Part shown: positions 59,859-64,000 of the stretch, piece after piece
Numbering within the stretch: the first letter of the stretch is position 1
Layout: every line of letters starts with the position of its first letter
Program-made: the position numbers and the translations under genes
Notes under the pieces: generated by a model
What the model was told of the DNA's origin: nothing
Databases searched by the model: none
What the model saw: only the letters and a program-made list of their open reading frames with translations
DNA from: Candidatus Allofournierella merdavium
Lineage (GTDB): Bacteria; Bacillota; Clostridia; Oscillospirales; Ruminococcaceae
Direction of reading: 5' to 3'
Length of the DNA stretch: 64,000 nt
Assembly (NCBI GenBank): GCA_019118765.1
Contig: DWYI01000033.1
Span: 62,001 to 126,000 of the forward strand

Positions 59859-60653
59859 TTACAGGGCAAGCAGCGCGCGGATGAACATGTTGCCGCCCAC
59901 GATCAGCAGCAGCACATACACGATCTTCAGGAACAGGTCCTTGTTGAGGTGCTTCATCAGCTTCATGCCCGCGAACACGCCCAGGGTGGAAAGCGGCAGC
60001 GTGACCACGATGCAGCTGAGCAGCCGCGGGGTGTACAGACCGCCGATGATCTGCTGGGGGATCACCAGGATGGAGTTCATGATGACCCACACCCACACCA
60101 TCGTGTTGCGGAATTTCTCCTTGTCCTCGATGGAGTTCAGTGCGTAGACGGTAATCAGCGGGCCGCCCACGGAGTAGGCGCCGTTCACCAGGCCGCCGAT
60201 CACCAGGCAGGCGTACTGAAAGACCTTGTTGGCCACGCTGTTGGAGAGGCCTTCGTCCACCGTGCGGCCCTGGCGGCGCAGCAGCGCGTCCTTGATGAAG
60301 ATCTTATAGATGTTGATGCAGGCGATTAGGGTCACCGCAAAGCCGATGACGATCTGGGTGACCACCGAGGGCACCTTGTAGCCCCAGTAGGCGCCCACGG
60401 CCTCAAAGGGCCCGCACACCACGATGACCTTCACCAGGTCCTTCCAGGACACCTTCTTGAAACAGGGGATGGCCATGCCGATGAGCGGGATATGGGAGAT
60501 CAGCGTGCCGTAGGGGCCGCCGGTCTGGGTGCCCAGCAGGGCGGTGATGAAGGGCGCGCCCAGCACGGTGGCGCCGAAGCCGGTGATGCCCTGCACCACC
60601 TGGCAAAGCATCTCCACGATGGCGACCCAGATAAATGCAACTTCAAAAACCAT
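59859..60653 (-). CDS. TauE/SafE-family anion permease
   Basis: 264 residues with seven or eight hydrophobic segments. The two TauE/SafE repeats are visible as 'CQVVQGITGFGATVLGAPF' and 'IGGLVNGAYSVGGPLITVYAL'. Members export sulfite, sulfoacetate or other small anions. Here it probably removes a product of the pathway or imports the substrate. ATG 60653 is chosen; an upstream in-frame GTG is too close to the ribosome site. Confidence 0.87.
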   Translation of the reverse strand: MVFEVAFIWVAIVEMLCQVVQGITGFGATVLGAPFITALLGTQTGGPYGTLISHIPLIGMAIPCFKKVSWKDLVKVIVVCGPFEAVGAYWGYKVPSVVTQIVIGFAVTLIACINIYKIFIKDALLRRQGRTVDEGLSNSVANKVFQYACLVIGGLVNGAYSVGGPLITVYALNSIEDKEKFRNTMVWVWVIMNSILVIPQQIIGGLYTPRLLSCIVVTLPLSTLGVFAGMKLMKHLNKDLFLKIVYVLLLIVGGNMFIRALLAL

Positions 60654-60683
60654 TGTTCTCACACCTCACATTTTTGCCTGTGG

Positions 60684-61484
60684 TTACCACACCTGGTAGC
60701 CGCCGTCGATGATGATGTCGATGCCGGTGGTAAAGGTGGAAGCGTCCGACAGCAGGTAGACCACCGCGCCCGACAGCTCATGCGGCGCGCCCACGCGGTG
60801 CATGGGGGTGTTGTTCAGGGTGTCCTGCTGGATGCTGGGATCGCTCAGCTGCACAAAATTCTTCACATGGCTCATGCCGTGCTCCAAAAATCCGGGGGAG
60901 ACGCTGTTGCAGCGCACATTGGAGGCGCCGAACTCGCCGGCCACGGCACGGGTCATGTGCAGCACGGCCGCCTTGGAGGTGCAGTAGCCGGACATGGTGC
61001 GCGGCGGCTTGTTGATGATGGTGCCGCCGAAGGAGGCGATGTTCACGATGGAGCCGAACTTCTGCTGGCACATGATGGCGCCGAAATGCTTGCACATCAC
61101 AAAGGTGCCGGTCACATTGATCTGCATCAGGCGGTTGTAGTCTTCAGCGGTGTAGTCCTCCACCTTGCCGTGGATGTTGATGCCCGCCGAGTTGATGAGG
61201 CCGTCCACCTTGCCGAAGTCCGCCTTGATGGCTTCGGCCACCGATTTGACGTCCTCCTCGCTGGAGTTGTCGGCGGTGTAGCACTTCACCTGTACCCCGT
61301 AGTCCTTGTGGATGCGCTCGGCCAGTGCCTCCAGCTTCTCCTCGGTGCCCTTCATGTCGATGGCGGCGATGTCCGCGCCGGACTGGGCGCACGCCTCGAT
61401 GAAATTCTGGCACAGATACCCGGTGGCGCCGGTGGCAGTGACCACTTTGCCCTTCAGGGAAAACAGTTCCGCGACGTTTACCAT
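60684..61484 (-). CDS. Short-chain dehydrogenase/reductase
   Basis: 266 residues. The Rossmann motif is 'VVTATGATGYLCQ', slightly unusual in having Tyr-Leu where Ile-Gly is common. 'NSAGINIHG', the catalytic Ser in 'IASFGG', the Y-x3-K motif in 'SGYCTSKAA' and 'SPGFLEHGM' are present. It is the first gene of the ROK-controlled operon and probably oxidises the hydroxyl of a transported anion. AAAGGAG precedes ATG 61484. Confidence 0.9.
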   Translation of the reverse strand: MVNVAELFSLKGKVVTATGATGYLCQNFIEACAQSGADIAAIDMKGTEEKLEALAERIHKDYGVQVKCYTADNSSEEDVKSVAEAIKADFGKVDGLINSAGINIHGKVEDYTAEDYNRLMQINVTGTFVMCKHFGAIMCQQKFGSIVNIASFGGTIINKPPRTMSGYCTSKAAVLHMTRAVAGEFGASNVRCNSVSPGFLEHGMSHVKNFVQLSDPSIQQDTLNNTPMHRVGAPHELSGAVVYLLSDASTFTTGIDIIIDGGYQVW

Positions 61485-61505
61485 ACAAAAACGCTCCTTT
61501 AAAAA

Positions 61506-61540
61506 AATAAGTTTTGTAAAACTGTTTTACAAAACTTATT
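61506..61540. promoter_or_regulatory. 35-base perfect palindrome, candidate ROK operator
   Basis: 17-bp arms containing AAGTTTTGTAAAAC, symmetrical about base 61523, directly upstream of the SDR ribosome site and touching the -10. Each arm is itself a near-palindromic TTTTGTAAAA unit, so two repressor dimers could bind. Confidence 0.9.
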
Positions 61541-61565
61541 GTGGCAACTTGCCGCAGATTGTCAA
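61538..61565 (-). promoter_or_regulatory. Sigma-A promoter of the SDR operon
   Basis: On the - strand TTGACA (complement of 61560-61565), 16-base spacer, CACAAT (complement of 61538-61543), overlapping the palindrome. Confidence 0.75.
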
Positions 61566-61672
61566 GCGATTGACAATCTCTTTTTGAAAAACATCGTTAA
61601 GATCAAAAAATAACAATGATAAATGGATTTTTGGGTAAAACCACGAAAAGTGGCAAAAAGGAATTGCCCGCA

Positions 61673-61701
61673 TTTACAATTGGCCCGCCAAGGCATATAA
61701 T
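61673..61701 (+). promoter_or_regulatory. Sigma-A promoter of the fluoride-riboswitch transcript
   Basis: TTTACA (61673-61678), 17-base spacer, TATAAT (61696-61701); the predicted start is at the first bases of the aptamer. Confidence 0.9.
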
Positions 61702-61707
61702 TCTGGC

Positions 61708-61802
61708 CAGGGAATGAAGTTCTCCCTTGGGAAACCTAAACCGCTTTTTAAAGCTGATGACTTCTGTGATCGAACCGGTCGCGGCAGCTGTCGGCTTTTT
61801 TT
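61708..61802 (+). ncRNA. Fluoride (crcB) riboswitch with terminator platform
   Basis: The aptamer shows P1 GGGA/TCCC (61710-61713 with 61723-61726) around the loop ATGAAGTTC. GAAGT in that loop pairs with ACTTC (61760-61764), the diagnostic pseudoknot. Conserved AAACCGC and GCTGATGA flank P3 GCTTT/AAAGC (61743-61754). AAAGCTGA (61750-61757) can instead pair with TCGGCTTT (61791-61798) ahead of T7, forming a terminator that excludes the aptamer fold, so fluoride should switch the gene on. Confidence 0.93.
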
Positions 61803-61825
61803 GCGGCCAAAAGGGAGGAAAACAC

Positions 61826-63030
61826 ATGTTGACAAGTCTCGGATTCGTGTTTCTGGCGGGCCTGGCCGCGGCGGCCCTCTGCCAGCGGCTGCGCCTGCCC
61901 CGCATCATCGGCATGCTGGCGGTGGGCGTGCTGCTGGGGCCCTCGGCGCTGAATGTGCTGGATGGCTCCATCCTTTCCCTCAGCGCCGAACTGCGGCAGA
62001 TGGCCCTCATCATCATTCTGCTCAAGGCGGGCCTTTCGCTGGACCTGGCGGATCTGAAACGGGTGGGGCGGCCGGCGGTGCTGATGAGTTTTCTGCCGGC
62101 CAGCTTTGAGATCGCGGGCTATCTGCTGCTGGCGCCGGTGCTGCTGGGCCTTTCGCGAACGGAGGCCGCGGTGCTGGGGGCTGTGATGGCGGCGGTGTCG
62201 CCGGCGGTGGTGGTGCCCCGGATGGTGCGGCTGATGGAAGAGGGCTGGGGCACCGACCGGGGCATCCCGCAGATGGTGATGGCCGGCGCCTCCTGCGACG
62301 ACATCTTTGTGATCGTGCTCTTCTCCACCTTCCTGGGCATGGCCCAGGGCCAGGGGGCGGATCTGGCGGCGTTCGGCTCCATCCCGGTGTCCATCCTGTG
62401 CGGCGTGGCGCTGGGGGCGGCGGCGGGCTGGGGCCTCAGCGCTTTTTTGAGACAGCCTATGCCCACGCCCATCTGGTGCGCAACAGCGTGAAGGTGATCG
62501 TGGTGCTGGGGGTGTCCTTTCTGCTGATGGCGGCGGAGGACCGGCTGGAGGGCAGGCTGCCCCTCTCCGGGCTGCTGGCGGTGGTGAGCATGGCCTGTGT
62601 CCTCAAGCTGCGCTGCGCGCCGGGGGTGGCGGCCCGTCTGAGCCAGAAGTTCGGCAAGCTGTGGCTGGCGGCGGAGGTGCTCCTCTTCGTGCTGGTGGGC
62701 GCGGCGGTGGATGTGCGCTACACTCTGGGCGCGGGCCTTGGCGCGGTGGCCATGATCGCCCTGGCGCTGGTATTCCGGGCGGTGGGGGTGGCCCTCTGCC
62801 TCGCGGGCACTTCTCTCTCGGTCAGGGAGCGGCTGTTCTGCGTCATCGCCTACCTGCCCAAGGCCACCGTGCAGGCGGCCATCGGCTCGGTGCCGCTGGC
62901 GGCGGGCCTTGGCTGCGGGCAGCTGGTGCTGTCGGTGGCGGTCACGGGCATTCTGCTCACCGCGCCGCTGGGCGCGCTGGGCATGGACCTCACCTATAAA
63001 AAATTGCTGCGCGGCCCGTCGGCCCGATAA
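61826..63030 (+). pseudogene. Fluoride-responsive cation:proton antiporter, frame broken at T6
   Basis: The first part (61826-62491 in frame, 221 residues) begins 'LTSLGFVFLAGLAAAALCQR' and holds the N-terminal half of a CPA-type monovalent cation:proton antiporter. The second half (about 62445-63030) continues the same protein in the -1 frame ('ETAYAHAHLVRNSVKVIVV') to a normal end, about 400 residues in total. The switch lies at T6 (62443-62448), read T-TTT-TTG in the zero frame. A missing T, a sequencing error, or -1 frameshifting on this heptamer would all explain it. AGGGAGG precedes ATG 61826. Confidence 0.8.
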
Positions 63031-63098
63031 AGCCGCCCCGAATGGCCCAAAAACAGGACGCGCAAACCGTTCCCGCCGCCCTTTGTACGAAAATGGGA

Positions 63099-63126
63099 TT
63101 GCAATCGCCGGAGAATATGTTATACT
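63099..63126 (+). promoter_or_regulatory. Sigma-A promoter of glmS
   Basis: TTGCAA (63099-63104), 16-base spacer, TATACT (63121-63126), about 135 bases before the glmS start. Confidence 0.75.
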
Positions 63127-63200
63127 TATATCCGTGTTTTTTGCACAAAAGGACTTTTCTCACGGGAAGAGCCCACACTGCATGAAATGGAAAAGAGAGA

Positions 63201-63228
63201 AAAACCGCAGCCGGACAGGGGCGGTTTT
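63201..63228 (+). other. Hairpin in the glmS leader
   Basis: AAAACCGC (63201-63208) pairs with GCGGTTTT (63221-63228). No glmS ribozyme core was recognised in the leader, so control may be by this stem or by other means. Confidence 0.5.
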
Positions 63229-63261
63229 CACGAAAAACGCGGAAACAGGAGGCGAAGACCA

Positions 63262-64000
63262 ATGTGCGGTATCGTAGGATATACGGGCTCCAGGCAGGCG
63301 GCGCCCATTCTTTTGGAGGGGCTTTCGAAACTGGAGTACCGGGGCTATGACTCGGCGGGGGTGGCCACGCGGGACGGCGACGCCCCGGTGCAGCTGGTGA
63401 AGGCAAAGGGGCGCCTGAAGGTGCTTTCGGAAAAGATCAACGGCGGGCTCACCCTGCCGGGCACCTGCGGCATCGGCCACACACGGTGGGCCACCCACGG
63501 CGAGCCCAGCGAGACCAACGCCCACCCCCATTGCAGCGACGACATGAACGTGGTGGCGGTGCACAACGGCATCATTGAGAACTACCAGCAGCTCAGGGAA
63601 AAGCTGACCAAAAAGGGCTACCGCTTCTATTCTTCCACCGACACCGAGGTGGCGGTGAAGCTGATCGACTACTATTATAAGAAGTACGAAGGCACCCCGG
63701 TGGACGCCATCAATCATGCCATGGTGCGCATCCGCGGTTCCTATGCGCTGGCGGTGATGTTCAAGGACTACCCCGGCCAGATCTACGTTGCCCGGAAGGA
63801 CAGCCCCATGATCATCGGCGTGGGGGAGGGGGAGACCTTTTTGGCCTCCGACGCGCCGGCCATCCTGAAGTTCACCCGCAGCGTCTACTACATCGGCAAC
63901 ATGGAGATCGGCCGGCTGGACAAGGACGGCGTCACCTTTTACAATCTGGACGGCGACGAGATCGAAAAGCCCCTCACCACGATCAAGTGGGATTCGGAGG
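63262..64000 (+). CDS. glmS: Glutamine-fructose-6-phosphate aminotransferase, N-terminal part (3' end outside window)
   Basis: The frame is open to the last base. The N-terminal nucleophile Cys follows the initiator Met ('CGIVGYTGS'). The glutaminase domain continues with 'LEGLSKLEYRGYDSAGVA', 'GIGHTRWATHGEPSETNAHPH' and 'VVAVHNGIIENY'. It makes glucosamine-6-phosphate for peptidoglycan. About 246 of some 610 residues are present; the isomerase domain lies beyond the window. ACAGGAGG precedes the ATG. Confidence 0.95.
   Translation, partial: MCGIVGYTGSRQAAPILLEGLSKLEYRGYDSAGVATRDGDAPVQLVKAKGRLKVLSEKINGGLTLPGTCGIGHTRWATHGEPSETNAHPHCSDDMNVVAVHNGIIENYQQLREKLTKKGYRFYSSTDTEVAVKLIDYYYKKYEGTPVDAINHAMVRIRGSYALAVMFKDYPGQIYVARKDSPMIIGVGEGETFLASDAPAILKFTRSVYYIGNMEIGRLDKDGVTFYNLDGDEIEKPLTTIKWDSE

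Noticed and set aside
63182..63277. Short frame overlapping the glmS start
   Set aside because: No good ribosome site and no resemblance to a leader peptide; it reads through the glmS ribosome site.
1..64000. CRISPR arrays, insertion sequences, prophage, tRNA or rRNA genes
   Set aside because: No regularly spaced repeats, transposase or integrase motifs, or cloverleaf or rRNA sequence were recognised by eye; short or degenerate elements could still be missed.

Overview
The window is GC-rich DNA from a motile, anaerobic, endospore-lineage Firmicute. I would place it in class Clostridia, probably an Oscillospiraceae/Ruminococcaceae-like gut bacterium. The pointers are the flhA-fliA-flgF/G-cheC-cheD-cheV order, sigma-A promoters with AGGAGG ribosome sites, an oxygen-sensitive glycyl radical enzyme with its activase, BlaR1-like M56 and ROK regulators, and a glycan-centred gene content. 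No genus can be named from the sequence. No rRNA, tRNA, insertion sequence, phage, CRISPR array or origin was recognised.

Layout. (1) 1-13.9 kb, + strand: end of a flagellar/chemotaxis operon (flhA 3' end, sigma-28, two basal-body rod proteins, CheC, CheD, CheV) running into a degenerate EAL-HDOD protein and two very large PAS/GAF/GGDEF/EAL cyclic-di-GMP proteins. (2) 14.1-21.4 kb: guanine deaminase, a YhhN membrane protein, a conserved hypothetical on the - strand, then a coupled four-gene operon (two CydDC-like ABC half transporters, YgbA-like and YbaN-like proteins) behind a strong promoter with paired GTTAG palindromes. (3) 21.4-33.4 kb: mannose-6-phosphate isomerase, then a sugar/polyol catabolic locus: TIM-barrel isomerase, ROK kinase, Gfo/Idh/MocA dehydrogenase, DeoR regulator, NanE-like epimerase, glycyl radical enzyme and activase. 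These are met by a convergent deoC, with a divergent RpiR regulator and a YdcF-like protein. (4) 33.4-35.6 kb: arsenic operon arsR-arsP-like permease-thioredoxin-arsC with two matching ArsR-type operators. (5) 35.7-38.9 kb, - strand: ROK repressor, TIM-barrel isomerase, Gfo/Idh dehydrogenase. (6) 39.1-40.4 kb, - strand: cysteine synthase under an attenuator with a Cys-rich leader peptide.

(7) 40.4-48.7 kb: a 1,604-residue secreted, membrane-anchored surface protein and an M56 (BlaR1-like) peptidase in one operon, divergent from a WG-repeat lipoprotein; three related palindromes lie in the shared promoter region. (8) 48.8-50.3 kb: cardiolipin synthase. (9) 50.4-57.0 kb, - strand: an overlapping alpha/beta-galactoside operon (TetR regulator, GH2, GPH transporter, GH36). 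(10) 57.2-61.6 kb, - strand: a ROK repressor and an SDR-TauE/SafE-SLC13 operon joined by a shared GTTTTGTAAAAC operator motif, including a perfect 17-bp-arm palindrome. (11) 61.7-63.0 kb: a fluoride riboswitch controlling a cation:proton antiporter whose frame is broken at a T6 run. (12) 63.3 kb to the end: 5' part of glmS.

Most of the accessory content is sugar capture and breakdown plus small stress modules (arsenic, fluoride, envelope, possibly iron/nitrosative), each with a local regulator and a readable operator. The least explained metabolic unit is the glycyl-radical sugar operon. The least explained regulatory unit is the M56/surface-protein/lipoprotein locus.
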